Shown one piece after another: positions 35,044-43,192 of a stretch of 64,000 nt of DNA; position 1 is the stretch's first letter; the number at the start of each line of letters is the position of its first letter. The DNA comes from Gammaproteobacteria bacterium (lineage in GTDB: Bacteria; Pseudomonadota; Gammaproteobacteria; Thiohalomonadales; Thiohalomonadaceae), in the NCBI GenBank assembly GCA_023228645.1, contig JALOAT010000005.1, positions 62,001 through 126,000 of the forward strand, read 5' to 3'. Position numbers and translations under genes: made by a program. The notes beneath the pieces are model-generated. The model had not been told where the DNA came from and made no database searches. It saw only the letters and a program-made list of their open reading frames with translations.

Positions 35044-35400
35044 TCACCGCCGCTGCTGCTCTGCGCGGGTCGCGCAGCGGATGCACCACTCGGCGGCCGG
35101 GTCCACTTGCAGACGCGCGGGGGCGATGGGTTCGCCGCAGGCTGCGCATTCTCCATATTCCCCCTCTTCGAGCCGGCGCAAGGCGGCCTGAACGCGGGCG
35201 AGTTCGTGGCGACGCCGACGTGCGGATTCGGCGCCCATGGCCTGATGGTGCAGTTCATCGAGCCGCGTCAGCCTTCCCGCCCGAGTCGGATCCACGTCGC
35301 TTGGCGCGCCCTCGCCCACCGCCGCAAGTTGCGCGGCCAGCGCTTCCCGCAACGCCAGCAGTCTTGATTTGCAATCTTCCGAAGAGGTGCGTCGGTCCAT
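35044..35400 (-). CDS. DksA/TraR-family zinc-finger protein
   Basis: A 118-residue protein with an N-terminal helical hairpin region and a C-terminal zinc finger CAACGEP...CIRCA (Cys-X2-Cys-X17-Cys-X2-Cys), as in DksA/TraR proteins that bind the RNA polymerase secondary channel. It is shorter than DksA (about 150 residues), and the coiled-coil tip lacks the clear paired acidic residues of DksA. A paralogue with altered function is likely. Confidence 0.85.
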   Translation of the reverse strand: MDRRTSSEDCKSRLLALREALAAQLAAVGEGAPSDVDPTRAGRLTRLDELHHQAMGAESARRRRHELARVQAALRRLEEGEYGECAACGEPIAPARLQVDPAAEWCIRCATRAEQQRR

Positions 35401-35714
35401 GATCTTTCTCGCCCATCCTGGCGGGAGCCATACCGTTCCGGTCTTCGAATGGAGGTCACGGGGGAATCATTCGCCGTCCCGGCACGCGGCCTATGTGGAA
35501 CGATGCGGCGGGACACTTCAACCTTAGCAAAAAAAGGCGACCTCGCGACGGCGGCGGGCGCTCGGGGTGGAGGTGTCGAAAGCACCTGCGTACGCGCGGC
35601 CTCAGGCCGCGATTGCTTTTCCTACGCCCTGTCTTCGCGGCCTGAGGCCGCTCCTACAGTGGGATTCCAGGCGGCGCAATCATTGCCAGACGCCGTTCTG
35701 TGAAAGACGCCGAT
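35401..35714. other. Intergenic region with a REP-like inverted pair
   Basis: 314 bp between the DksA-like gene and the HTH-like gene. Apart from the REP-like pair at 35594-35657 I see no gene or site. Confidence 0.5.
35594..35657. repeat. REP-like inverted pair, GCGGCCTCAGGCCGCGA family, copy 1
   Basis: GCGCGGCCTCAGGCCGCGAT and its inverse TCGCGGCCTGAGGCCGC, separated by about 25 bp and ending CTCCTAC. The same unit recurs at 50741-50807 in full form. It resembles REP elements known from pseudomonads and xanthomonads. Confidence 0.8.
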
Positions 35715-36155
35715 TCACACGTCCTCGCCATCGAGCCGTCGGATGAGCCAGGCATTCAGCGCTTCGAGCTGCGTGCGGGTTTCCGGTCCGGACTCGGCGT
35801 GCAAGGCGGTGATCTTCGCCGAGAGATCGCGCAGGACCTTGCAATAATGCTGTGCCCGTGCGCGCTCCACGGCCAGGTCGGCGGTGCGCTTCTTGAGCCT
35901 GGAGGCCAGATCCTCGGCGTCGGGCATGACCGTGTCGCGCACCCGGCGCGCGAAGGCGGTCTCCTGGAGGAAGCTGATGCGCTCAAGGATGGAGCCGTCC
36001 TGCCAGTCGAGGGTGGGATAGCGACGTCGGAGTTCATCCACGTCGACGCAGCCTTCGAAGGTGTTGAGATCGCCCTTTTGAATCAGCTGCTGCAGCTCGC
36101 GCCGTCCGACGCCGAGAAGTTGCGCCGCCTTGGCAAGACCGATCAGATGACCCAT
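35715..36155 (-). CDS. Putative DNA-binding (HTH/excisionase-like) protein with coiled coil
   Basis: A 146-residue soluble protein. The N-terminal segment MGHLIGLAKAAQLLGVGRRE with LQQLIQKGDLNTFEGCVDVD resembles a MerR/excisionase-type winged helix. The C-terminal half is a long charged helix (DLASRLKKRTADLAVERARA) ending in DGEDV. I recall similar N-terminal domains fused to 2Fe-2S ferredoxins in purple sulphur bacteria, but no ferredoxin part is present here. ATG 36155 follows GGGGGA at good spacing; ATG 36161 is an alternative. It lies 91 bp after cysS on the same strand. Function unknown. Confidence 0.6.
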   Translation of the reverse strand: MGHLIGLAKAAQLLGVGRRELQQLIQKGDLNTFEGCVDVDELRRRYPTLDWQDGSILERISFLQETAFARRVRDTVMPDAEDLASRLKKRTADLAVERARAQHYCKVLRDLSAKITALHAESGPETRTQLEALNAWLIRRLDGEDV

Positions 36156-36246
36156 AACCATTTCCCCCGGGCCTTGATTAAAGCCGATCGGAGCAACGGG
36201 AGGAAAGACTGACATGGCGCGGGCCGTCCGCTGGCCCCGCGTGATG

Positions 36247-37653
36247 TCACTCGCGCCGCCAGGTGGTGCCGCCCGGGCCGTCTTCGAGCAGGACGCCCTG
36301 TGCCTTGAGGCTGTCGCGGATACGGTCGGCCTCGGCCCAGTCTTTCGCCTTGCGCGCGGCCAGGCGTGCCGCGATGGCCGCGTTGATGTCGGCATCGGAC
36401 AGGCCACCCTCCACGGCGGGCGCACCTTGCAGGAAGGCCATGGGGTCACGTTCCAGCAGGCCCAGCATGCCGCCGAGCCGCTTCAACAGCGCACCGAGGC
36501 GTGCCGCCGCGGTTGCGTCGACGCCCCGCAGGCGGTTCACCTCGCGGGCCAATTCGAACAGCACCGCCACGGCCTCGGGGGTGCTGAAGTCGTCGTCCAT
36601 GGCGGCGTAGAAGCGCTGCTCGAACACCGAGTCCGCCTCGGGCTCGACCGTCTCCAGCCCGCGCAACGCCGTATAGAGCGTGGTCAGCGCGCCCTTGGCC
36701 TGATCCAGGTGCTGGTCCGAATAATTGAGCGGGCTGCGGTAATGGCTGGTGAGGATGAAATAACGCACCACCTCGGGGTCATATTTGGCCAGCACCTCGC
36801 GGATGGTGAAGAAGTTGCCGAGCGACTTGGACATCTTTTCGTTGTCCACGCGCACGAAACCGTTGTGCATCCAGTAATTCACGAAGGTGCAGCCGCAGGC
36901 CGCCTCGCTCTGGGCGATCTCGTTTTCGTGGTGCGGGAACTGCAAATCCAGCCCGCCGCCGTGGATGTCGAAATGTTCGCCCAGGCAGCGGGTGGACATG
37001 GCGGAGCACTCGATGTGCCAGCCGGGCCGGCCGCGGCCCCAGGGTGAATCCCAGGCGGGCTCGCCGGGCTTGGCGGCCTTCCACAGCACGAAATCGAGGG
37101 GATCGTCCTTGGCCTCATCCACCGCGACGCGTTCACCGGCGCGCAGATCGTCCGGGTTCTTGCCCGACAGCTTGCCGTAACCTTCAAAGCGGCTCACGTC
37201 GTAATACACATCGCCGTTGCTCGCCGGATAGGCAAAGCCCTTCTCCACCAGGGTGCTCACCATGGCGATGATGTCGTCCATGTGAAGCGTCGCGCGAGGC
37301 TCCGCGTCCGGGCGCAGCACGCCCAGTGCATCGGCGTCCTCGTTCATGAAGCCGATGAAACGCTCGGTGAGTATCTGGATGGTCTCCCCACGTTCATTGG
37401 CGCGCGTGATGATCTTGTCGTCGATATCGGTGATGTTGCGCACGTAGGTGACGTGCTCACTACCGAATACCTGGCGCAGGTAGCGGTTGACCACATCGAA
37501 CACCACCAGCACGCGCGCATGGCCGATGTGACAATAGTCGTACACCGTCATGCCGCACACGTACATGCGTACCCGCCGCGCGTCGATGGGGACGAAGTCC
37601 TCCTTGCGCTTGGTCAGGTTGTTGTGGATCTGAAGCTTGTGCTGGTATGCCAT
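36247..37653 (-). CDS. cysS: Cysteinyl-tRNA synthetase
   Basis: Charges tRNA-Cys. 468 residues, class I. The HIGH motif is in YCHIGHARVLV, KMSKS in NEKMSKSLGNF, and the zinc-binding residues are Cys28 in YVCGMTVYDY, then HIECSAM and the HHENEIAQSEAACG segment. The start at 37653 (MAYQHKLQIHNNL) is chosen because the longer upstream frame runs through the hairpin repeat. In Pseudomonas cysS neighbours folD, as it nearly does here. Confidence 0.97.
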   Translation of the reverse strand: MAYQHKLQIHNNLTKRKEDFVPIDARRVRMYVCGMTVYDYCHIGHARVLVVFDVVNRYLRQVFGSEHVTYVRNITDIDDKIITRANERGETIQILTERFIGFMNEDADALGVLRPDAEPRATLHMDDIIAMVSTLVEKGFAYPASNGDVYYDVSRFEGYGKLSGKNPDDLRAGERVAVDEAKDDPLDFVLWKAAKPGEPAWDSPWGRGRPGWHIECSAMSTRCLGEHFDIHGGGLDLQFPHHENEIAQSEAACGCTFVNYWMHNGFVRVDNEKMSKSLGNFFTIREVLAKYDPEVVRYFILTSHYRSPLNYSDQHLDQAKGALTTLYTALRGLETVEPEADSVFEQRFYAAMDDDFSTPEAVAVLFELAREVNRLRGVDATAAARLGALLKRLGGMLGLLERDPMAFLQGAPAVEGGLSDADINAAIAARLAARKAKDWAEADRIRDSLKAQGVLLEDGPGGTTWRRE

Positions 37654-37674
37654 AGGTTTCTCGGAGAAAAGCTC

Positions 37675-37768
37675 TAACCACGGGGAACCCGGGGGACACG
37701 GGGAAGAAAGAGGCTGTTCGGAGATCTGCTGCCTGCTCCCCTTCTTACCCCTTGTCCCCCGTGGTTCA
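37675..37768. repeat. Long hairpin repeat, AACCACGGGG family, copy 2
   Basis: Left arm TAACCACGGGGAACCCGGGG at the cysS side; right arm CCCCTTGTCCCCCGTGGTTCA. The right end overlaps the gltX stop codon: the TGA of gltX is the first three bases of the inverted TGAACCACGGGG end. Confidence 0.85.
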
Positions 37769-39166
37769 TGCTTTTGTAGCACAGGCGTCGAGGCGGCGGC
37801 GGGCGCGCTCGAGGCCGATGAGGGGCAGCAGGCGTGCCATTTCGGGACCGCCCATCTCGCCGGTGAGTGCGGCGCGCAACGGCATGAACAAGGCCTTGCC
37901 CTTGGCGCCGGTGGCGGTTTTTACGGCATCGGCGAAGGCCTTGAAATCGAGGCCGTGGGCATCGAGCGCTGCGACGGCGGCCTGGAAAAATGCGGTTCCG
38001 GCCGCCGCAACGGCCTCACGCGCCTCGTCGTTCAGCACGAGCGGCTCGCCAAACACGGCCGCGGCCCACAGGTGCGCGTGATGGGGAAAACTCACGTTCG
38101 GGCGCACCGCGGCCACGAAGGCTTCCGCCTGTTCCCGCGGCACACGCGCATGCACCTCCGGTCCCATCCAGGCCCACAACTCGTCGAAGCCTGCGGCGGC
38201 AAGCGCCTGGTGCTGCCAGTGCAGCAACTGGTGGGCATCGTAGCGCGCCGGTGCGCGGCCAAGGCGTGCCAGATCGAAGCCGGCCGCCAGCGCCGTCATG
38301 GATTGCAGCGCGTCGCCCTCATAACTGTGACCCAGGCGCGCCAGGTAGTTGGCCACCGCCAGGGGCAGATACCCTTCGCTGCGCAGTTCCCGCAGGCTGC
38401 GGCTGCCGTTGCGCTTGGACAGCGGCGAACCGTCGTGACCCACGATGAGGCTGAGATGCGCATAGCGGGGAATGGGCAAGCCGAGGGCCTGCAGAATAAG
38501 GATCTGGCGCGGCGTGTTGGTGAGGTGGTCCTCACCGCGAAGCACATGGGTGATGCCCATGAGCGCGTCGTCCACGGCGTTGCAGAAGAAGAACGCCGGT
38601 GAACCATCGGTCCGGCGCAGGATGAAATCGCCGATGTCGGCGCCGCGAAACACCTTCTCGCCCTGTACCAGGTCCTCGAAGCGGATGGCGTCTGCTGCTA
38701 CCCGAAAACGCAAGGTGGCCGGCAGTCCGCGGGCGCGCCGCTCGGCCACCTCGGCCGGCGACAGCCGCGCGCACTTGCCGCTGTAACGGGGCGCCTTGCC
38801 GGCGGCGCGCTGCGCCGCGCGTGACAGTTCCAGTTCCTCGGGCGTGCAGAAGCAGGGGTAGGCCAGCCCGGCCTGTTCCAGCTGCTGGTAGTGCCGGGCG
38901 TAGATGTCGTCGCGCTCGGACTGGAAATAGGGGCCGGCCTCGCCGCCCACACCCGGGCCTTCGTCCCACGCCAGGCCGAGCCAGCGCAGGTCTTGCTGCA
39001 GGGCCTCGGTGAACTCCGTGCGGCTGCGCTCGCGGTCCGTGTCCTCGATACGCAGCACGAGCCGACCGCCCTGGGCGCACGCGAACAGGGCACTGAACAA
39101 TGCGGTCCGAGCATTGCCGAGGTGGAGAAATCCGGTGGGGCTGGGGGCAAAACGGGTCTTTGGCAT
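37766..39166 (-). CDS. gltX: Glutamyl-tRNA synthetase
   Basis: Charges tRNA-Glu. 466 residues, class I. The HIGH-like motif is in FAPSPTGFLHLGNARTALF at the N-terminus, and the KMSKS-like motif is LSKRNGSRS near residue 245. The stop codon is supplied by a hairpin repeat, so the last residues (ATKA) may have been altered by its insertion. In Pseudomonas glnS occupies the corresponding position; the sequence here is GltX, not GlnS. Confidence 0.95.
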   Translation of the reverse strand: MPKTRFAPSPTGFLHLGNARTALFSALFACAQGGRLVLRIEDTDRERSRTEFTEALQQDLRWLGLAWDEGPGVGGEAGPYFQSERDDIYARHYQQLEQAGLAYPCFCTPEELELSRAAQRAAGKAPRYSGKCARLSPAEVAERRARGLPATLRFRVAADAIRFEDLVQGEKVFRGADIGDFILRRTDGSPAFFFCNAVDDALMGITHVLRGEDHLTNTPRQILILQALGLPIPRYAHLSLIVGHDGSPLSKRNGSRSLRELRSEGYLPLAVANYLARLGHSYEGDALQSMTALAAGFDLARLGRAPARYDAHQLLHWQHQALAAAGFDELWAWMGPEVHARVPREQAEAFVAAVRPNVSFPHHAHLWAAAVFGEPLVLNDEAREAVAAAGTAFFQAAVAALDAHGLDFKAFADAVKTATGAKGKALFMPLRAALTGEMGGPEMARLLPLIGLERARRRLDACATKA

Positions 39167-39270
39167 GGCGGCAAATGGTAGCGGAATAGCGACAGTCCCA
39201 CCAAACCCGGATGGCCGGTCGGCGCGGGGGCCGGTATGATTGCGTTTTTTTCACCGGCAAGGAGATCCCA

Positions 39271-39849
39271 GTGAAGCGACTACTGATTGCCCTGTTCCTC
39301 AATGCCCTGCTGGTCGGCACCGCCGCGGCAGCGAATAATCCGCGCGTGAGCCTCGACACCAGCCTTGGCGAGATCGTAGTGGAACTCGACCCGGCCAAGG
39401 CCCCCAAGACCGTCGAGAACTTCCTGCAATACGTGCGAGACGGCCACTATGACGGCACCATCTTCCATCGCGTGATCGACGGCTTCATGATCCAGGGCGG
39501 CGGTTTCACCGCAGACATGGAGCAGAAGCCGACCCGTGGCCCCATCATGAATGAGGCCGACAACGGCCTGCGCAACGCCGTGGGCACCATCGCCATGGCG
39601 CGCACCAACGACCCGCACTCCGCCACGGCGCAGTTCTTCATCAATGTGGCCAACAACAGCGGCCTGGACTTCCGCGAGAAGACCCCACGCGCCTGGGGCT
39701 ATGCCGTGTTCGGTCGCGTGGTCGAGGGCATGGGCGTGGTCGGCCAGATCAAATCCGCGCCCACCACCAGTGTGGGACCCTTCCAGGACGTGCCGCGCGA
39801 ACCCATCGTCATCCGCAAGGCGACCCTGTTGCCCGATTCCGCCAATTAA
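39271..39849 (+). CDS. ppiA: Periplasmic cyclophilin-type peptidyl-prolyl isomerase A
   Basis: 192 residues with a signal peptide (LLIALFLNALLVGTAAAANN). The cyclophilin domain follows: VENFLQYVRDGHYDGTIFHR, GFMIQGGGF and ATAQFFINVANN. The GTG start at 39271 is preceded by AAGGAG. It ends 10 bp before a second, signal-less cyclophilin gene, so the pair supplies periplasmic and cytosolic forms from one transcript. Confidence 0.94.
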   Translation: MKRLLIALFLNALLVGTAAAANNPRVSLDTSLGEIVVELDPAKAPKTVENFLQYVRDGHYDGTIFHRVIDGFMIQGGGFTADMEQKPTRGPIMNEADNGLRNAVGTIAMARTNDPHSATAQFFINVANNSGLDFREKTPRAWGYAVFGRVVEGMGVVGQIKSAPTTSVGPFQDVPREPIVIRKATLLPDSAN

Positions 39850-39859
39850 GGAGACAACA

Positions 39860-40354
39860 ATGATCCGCATCAACACCAACCAGGGTGCCATCGAGCTGGA
39901 ACTGGACGCCGACAAGGCGCCGGTCACCGTGGAGAACTTTTTGAACTACGCCCGCGAAGGCTTTTACAACGGCACCCTGTTTCACCGCGTGATCAACGGC
40001 TTCATGATCCAGGGCGGTGGCATGCTGCCTGGCATGGTCGACAAGCGCGGCGAACACGACCCCATCAAGAACGAGGCCGACAACGGCCTGAAGAACGACC
40101 GTGGCACCATCGCCATGGCGCGCACCACCGATCCCCATTCCGCCAGCAGCCAGTTCTTCATCAATGTGAACGACAACGCCTTCCTGAACTTCCGCGCGCC
40201 CACCCGCGACGGCTGGGGCTACTGCGTGTTCGGCAAGGTGACCAAGGGCATGGACGTGGTCGACAAGATCAAGGGCGTCGCCACCACCACCCGTGGTTTC
40301 CACCAGGACGTGCCGGTGGATGACGTGATCATCGAGAGCGTCGAGATCATCTGA
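39860..40354 (+). CDS. ppiB: Cytosolic cyclophilin-type peptidyl-prolyl isomerase B
   Basis: 164 residues, the same length as E. coli PpiB, and no signal peptide (MIRINTNQGAIELELDADKA). Cyclophilin motifs are GTLFHRVINGFMIQGGGM and SASSQFFINVNDN. It is likely a duplicate of ppiA or the reverse. Preceded by AAGGAG. Confidence 0.95.
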   Translation: MIRINTNQGAIELELDADKAPVTVENFLNYAREGFYNGTLFHRVINGFMIQGGGMLPGMVDKRGEHDPIKNEADNGLKNDRGTIAMARTTDPHSASSQFFINVNDNAFLNFRAPTRDGWGYCVFGKVTKGMDVVDKIKGVATTTRGFHQDVPVDDVIIESVEII

Positions 40355-40488
40355 TGCCTTGATGCGTCGGACGTTGGAAGCGCCAATCCAGCGTCTGACG
40401 CATCACCGACCATGACAGGTGATATGACCGCGGCCACGGTATACCAAAAGCCAGCCCCTCGCTTCCCTTCGCACGGCTTACGTACAAA

Positions 40489-41205
40489 ATGCTGCTATTC
40501 ATTTCCGATCTCCACCTGAACACCGCGCGCCCGGACATCACGGCACTGTTCCTGCGCTTTCTCAAGGAACGTGCAGCGGGCAGTGAGGGCTTGTACATTC
40601 TCGGCGACCTGTTCGAGGCCTGGATCGGCGACGACTTGGTGCCGCCCGAGTATGGCCCGGTGATTTCGGCCCTGCGGGAATTGAACACCGTCGGCACGCC
40701 CGTGTTCGTGCAACACGGCAACCGCGACTTCCTGCTCGGCCAGGATTTCGCCGCGCAAAGCGGCTGCCGATTGTTGCCCGACGCCCAGGTGGTCGATGTC
40801 GCCGGCGGCCGTACCCTGTTGCTGCATGGGGATACCCTGTGCACCGATGACCACGAGTACCAGGCCATGCGCGCGCAGCTGCGCCACCCCGCGTTTATCG
40901 CGACATTCCTTGCCAAGCCACCGACCGAACGCGTGGCCTTCGCCAGGTCGCTGCGTGACAAAAGTCAGGCGGAAACCAGCCGCAAGTCAGAGTACATCAT
41001 GGATGTGAACGCCGAGGCGGTGGCCGATGCCGCGCGCGAACACAACGTGATGCGCATCATCCACGGCCACACCCATCGGCCCGGCGTACATGCCCACCAC
41101 GTGGACGGGCATGGGGTGGAACGTATCGTGCTAGGTGATTGGGGTGAAAAAGGCAGCGTCGTGGTATGCGACGCGGCAGGCTGTCGTCTGGAAGTTTTTG
41201 CCTGA
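40489..41205 (+). CDS. lpxH: UDP-2,3-diacylglucosamine diphosphatase
   Basis: Lipid A biosynthesis: hydrolyses UDP-2,3-diacylglucosamine to lipid X at the inner face of the inner membrane. It has 238 residues (family about 240). Metallophosphoesterase ligands are visible in FISDLHLN, LGDLFEAWIGDD, HGNRDFLLG, LHGD and GHTHRPGVH. It is 134 bp after ppiB, keeping the ppiB-lpxH order. Confidence 0.96.
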   Translation: MLLFISDLHLNTARPDITALFLRFLKERAAGSEGLYILGDLFEAWIGDDLVPPEYGPVISALRELNTVGTPVFVQHGNRDFLLGQDFAAQSGCRLLPDAQVVDVAGGRTLLLHGDTLCTDDHEYQAMRAQLRHPAFIATFLAKPPTERVAFARSLRDKSQAETSRKSEYIMDVNAEAVADAAREHNVMRIIHGHTHRPGVHAHHVDGHGVERIVLGDWGEKGSVVVCDAAGCRLEVFA

Positions 41206-41223
41206 GGGCTTGGCTGCGCTGTT

Positions 41224-41255
41224 CCCCGGATTTCGCTGCGCTTAATCCGGGCTAC
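41224..41255. repeat. CCCGGAT...ATCCGGGCTAC dispersed repeat
   Basis: Palindromic CCCCGGATTTCGCTGCGC with ATCCGGGCTAC, 19 bp after lpxH. Same family as 23646-23675. Confidence 0.65.
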
Positions 41256-41277
41256 GGGCAGTCATTCGCCATCGGGC

Positions 41278-41304
41278 GTAGCCCGGATGAAGCAAAATCC
41301 GGGA
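41278..41304. repeat. GTAGCCCGGAT...ATCCGGG dispersed repeat, inverted neighbour
   Basis: Second copy in opposite orientation to 41224-41255. The pair forms a larger inverted repeat between the converging lpxH and the secreted-protein gene. Confidence 0.65.
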
Positions 41305-41325
41305 CGCTTGGGTATGTCACACGTC

Positions 41326-42021
41326 CTATTTCATTTCTGAGATGTTGAAGCGGCGGTAGTCCACCGGCAGGGTAAACAAGCCCGTCGCCGTTTCCACCTC
41401 GGCACGAAAATCCACCAGCGACCAGCGCCGACCGTTGAACTCCCGTTGTTCGACGGGCAGGCCGAGACGCGCCGCCCAGCCGGGCTTGTAAACATTCACG
41501 GCCAGGTCGCAGTGGTCCTGCATGTCGGCGGGGATGTGCGGGATCATGGCGGCGTGCTCACCGGCCATGACGTCCTGCATGGCCGCCATGGCCGCGCGGG
41601 CATCAGGCATCAGTTCGGGCACGACCACCGCATCCAGGCACAACCGCTCGCCCACGTACAGCTGACGCCGAAACGGCGTACGCCCACCGACATTCGGGGC
41701 CTCGCCACCAAGCGTCACCGCTTCTTCCTTGATCCGCAGGCCCTGAGGCATAGGCTGCTCCACGGCCCGCCAGTGGATCTCGCCGATGGTGCGATCCGCA
41801 TGCACCACGTTGTAGATAATGCGCGTCCGGCGATCGTAGAGCACGTAGTTGCCCGCATCCTGTCCGTCATCGAGACGCAGGTAATCCGCTGTTACCAGGT
41901 AACGGGCCGGGTAGCCGTCCACGCCCGGCTCGGCCATTTCATACACCAGTACGGACGCCGGCGTGGCCTCGGCAGCGGCGGACAACAGCGGGAACAGCAG
42001 GACGGCCAGAACGCGTTTCAT
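41326..42021 (-). CDS. Secreted protein of unknown function
   Basis: 231 residues with an N-terminal signal peptide (VLAVLLFPLLSAAAEATPAS). The rest looks beta-rich (VLVYEMAEPGVDGYPARYLV, YLRLDDGQDAGNYVLYDRRT, GEIHWRAVEQPMP), resembling periplasmic proteins that sense or bind ligands, and has conserved-looking Cys residues (ERLCLDAVV, DHCDLAV). The start overlaps the stop of the DUF455 gene by 4 bp, so they are cotranscribed. I do not recognise the family. Confidence 0.7.
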   Translation of the reverse strand: MKRVLAVLLFPLLSAAAEATPASVLVYEMAEPGVDGYPARYLVTADYLRLDDGQDAGNYVLYDRRTRIIYNVVHADRTIGEIHWRAVEQPMPQGLRIKEEAVTLGGEAPNVGGRTPFRRQLYVGERLCLDAVVVPELMPDARAAMAAMQDVMAGEHAAMIPHIPADMQDHCDLAVNVYKPGWAARLGLPVEQREFNGRRWSLVDFRAEVETATGLFTLPVDYRRFNISEMK

Positions 42022-42827
42022 GAGACCTCGTGCGGCGTTTGTTCGAGGGCGGAGAGTTCGTCGGCGGTGAAGCCGGCGGCGAGTCGCGCATCGCGATGAA
42101 ACGGCCCCCGCAATCCGCCTTTCAGATGGCGCGTGATGAGCGCGCGATAGGTGGCCTGCGGTTCCAGGTCACGTGCAGCGCACAGGTGACGGAACCAGCG
42201 ATCGCCCGCCGCCACGTGCCCCACCTCGTCGCGCAGTATGATGTCGAGCAAGGCGGCGCCCCGGCTGTCACCCACCTCGATCAACTTGGCCTTGATGCCG
42301 GGATTCACGTCCAGGCCGCGGGCCTCGAGGCCGCGCGGCACCAGTGCCATGCGCGCGAGCACGTCGTAGGCCGTGCTCTCGGCCATTTGCCACAGACCGC
42401 CATGGGCGGGGAAGTCACCGTAATCGTAGCCGAGCCCGCGCAGATGCCCCCGGAGCATCTCGAAGTGATCGACCTCCTCCGCGGCGATGCGCAGCCAGTC
42501 GCCGTAATACTCGACGGGCATGTCGCGAAAGCGGCAGGCGTGATCCAGGGCGAGATTGATGGCCGTGAACTCGATGTGCACGATGGCGTGGAACAGCACT
42601 CCGCGGCCTTCGGGCGAATCCGGACGGCGCTGCGGCAGCTCGCGCGGGCGCACCAGCACCGGGCGCTCGGGCCTGCCCGCCACCGGCACCGTCTCCGGCG
42701 CCTCTTCCAGTACCACCCTGCCCGACAGCCAGTCGGCCGCCGCCGCACGGGTCAGCGCCAGCTTCTCTTCCACATCGCAGGCCGCCAGACAGGCACCCAC
42801 GGTCACAAAAAATCCGGAACTCTGCAT
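42018..42827 (-). CDS. DUF455 family ferritin-like protein
   Basis: 269 residues. It carries ferritin-like di-metal helix motifs typical of DUF455: HAIVHIEFTAINLALD, IAAEEVDHFEMLRGHL and LRDEVGHVAAGDRWF, each with Glu and His ligands. DUF455 proteins have been linked to tRNA-hydroxylase-like folds, but the reaction is unknown. It is first gene of a two-gene unit with the secreted protein. Confidence 0.85.
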   Translation of the reverse strand: MQSSGFFVTVGACLAACDVEEKLALTRAAAADWLSGRVVLEEAPETVPVAGRPERPVLVRPRELPQRRPDSPEGRGVLFHAIVHIEFTAINLALDHACRFRDMPVEYYGDWLRIAAEEVDHFEMLRGHLRGLGYDYGDFPAHGGLWQMAESTAYDVLARMALVPRGLEARGLDVNPGIKAKLIEVGDSRGAALLDIILRDEVGHVAAGDRWFRHLCAARDLEPQATYRALITRHLKGGLRGPFHRDARLAAGFTADELSALEQTPHEVS

Positions 42828-42977
42828 GGCGGCGATTCTACCAAGCCCTTGCCGTGAATTCCGTCCCGGGGAGAAAAGCCATTAACCACGGGGGACGCGG
42901 GGTGAAGAAGCCCGGCTACGTGCACCCAAGGATTCCTGCTGGGTCCAGCGCCTGCGTGAACGCGCCGAACAAGAAGC

Positions 42978-43004
42978 GTCACGTAGCTTCGCAACGTGAC
43001 CTAC
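42978..43004. repeat. GTAGGTCACGTTGGCGC palindrome family, copy 4 (short form)
   Basis: GTCACGTAGCTTCGC followed by AACGTGACCTAC, a 27-bp form of the family. Confidence 0.7.
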
Positions 43005-43032
43005 GCAGACCGCGAGGGCACGAGCCTCCGAC

Positions 43033-43065
43033 GTAGGTCACGTTGGCGCAGAGCGCCTACGTGAC
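43033..43065. repeat. GTAGGTCACGTTGGCGC palindrome family, copy 5
   Basis: 33-bp form, GTAGGTCACGTTGGCGC then GCGCCTACGTGAC. Confidence 0.75.
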
Positions 43066-43089
43066 AGGCACGGCGGGCGCGCAAAACGA

Positions 43090-43116
43090 GTCACGTAGCT
43101 TCGCCACGTGACCTAC
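43090..43116. repeat. GTAGGTCACGTTGGCGC palindrome family, copy 6 (short form)
   Basis: GTCACGTAGCTTCGC followed by CACGTGACCTAC, nearly identical to copy 4. Confidence 0.7.
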
Positions 43117-43192
43117 ACCGACTTTGCCCCCGCGTACCCACGTAGCCGTGTCCCCCATGGTGAATTTCTTTTTCTTGCTCTTATTCCGCTGC

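Larger units (their letters stand above)
42883..43163. repeat. Long hairpin repeat, AACCACGGGG family, copy 3, with nested palindromes
   Basis: Left arm TAACCACGGGGGACGCGGGG and right arm CCGTGTCCCCCATGGTGA, with about 230 bp between them instead of the usual 50-60. The middle is filled by three GTCACGTAG-type palindromes, as if these were inserted into an older hairpin. Confidence 0.75.
42828..43192. other. Intergenic composite repeat region
   Basis: 365 bp between the DUF455 gene and the glycerate kinase gene, almost wholly made of one hairpin repeat with three GTCACGTAG palindromes nested inside. No gene seen. Confidence 0.7.
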
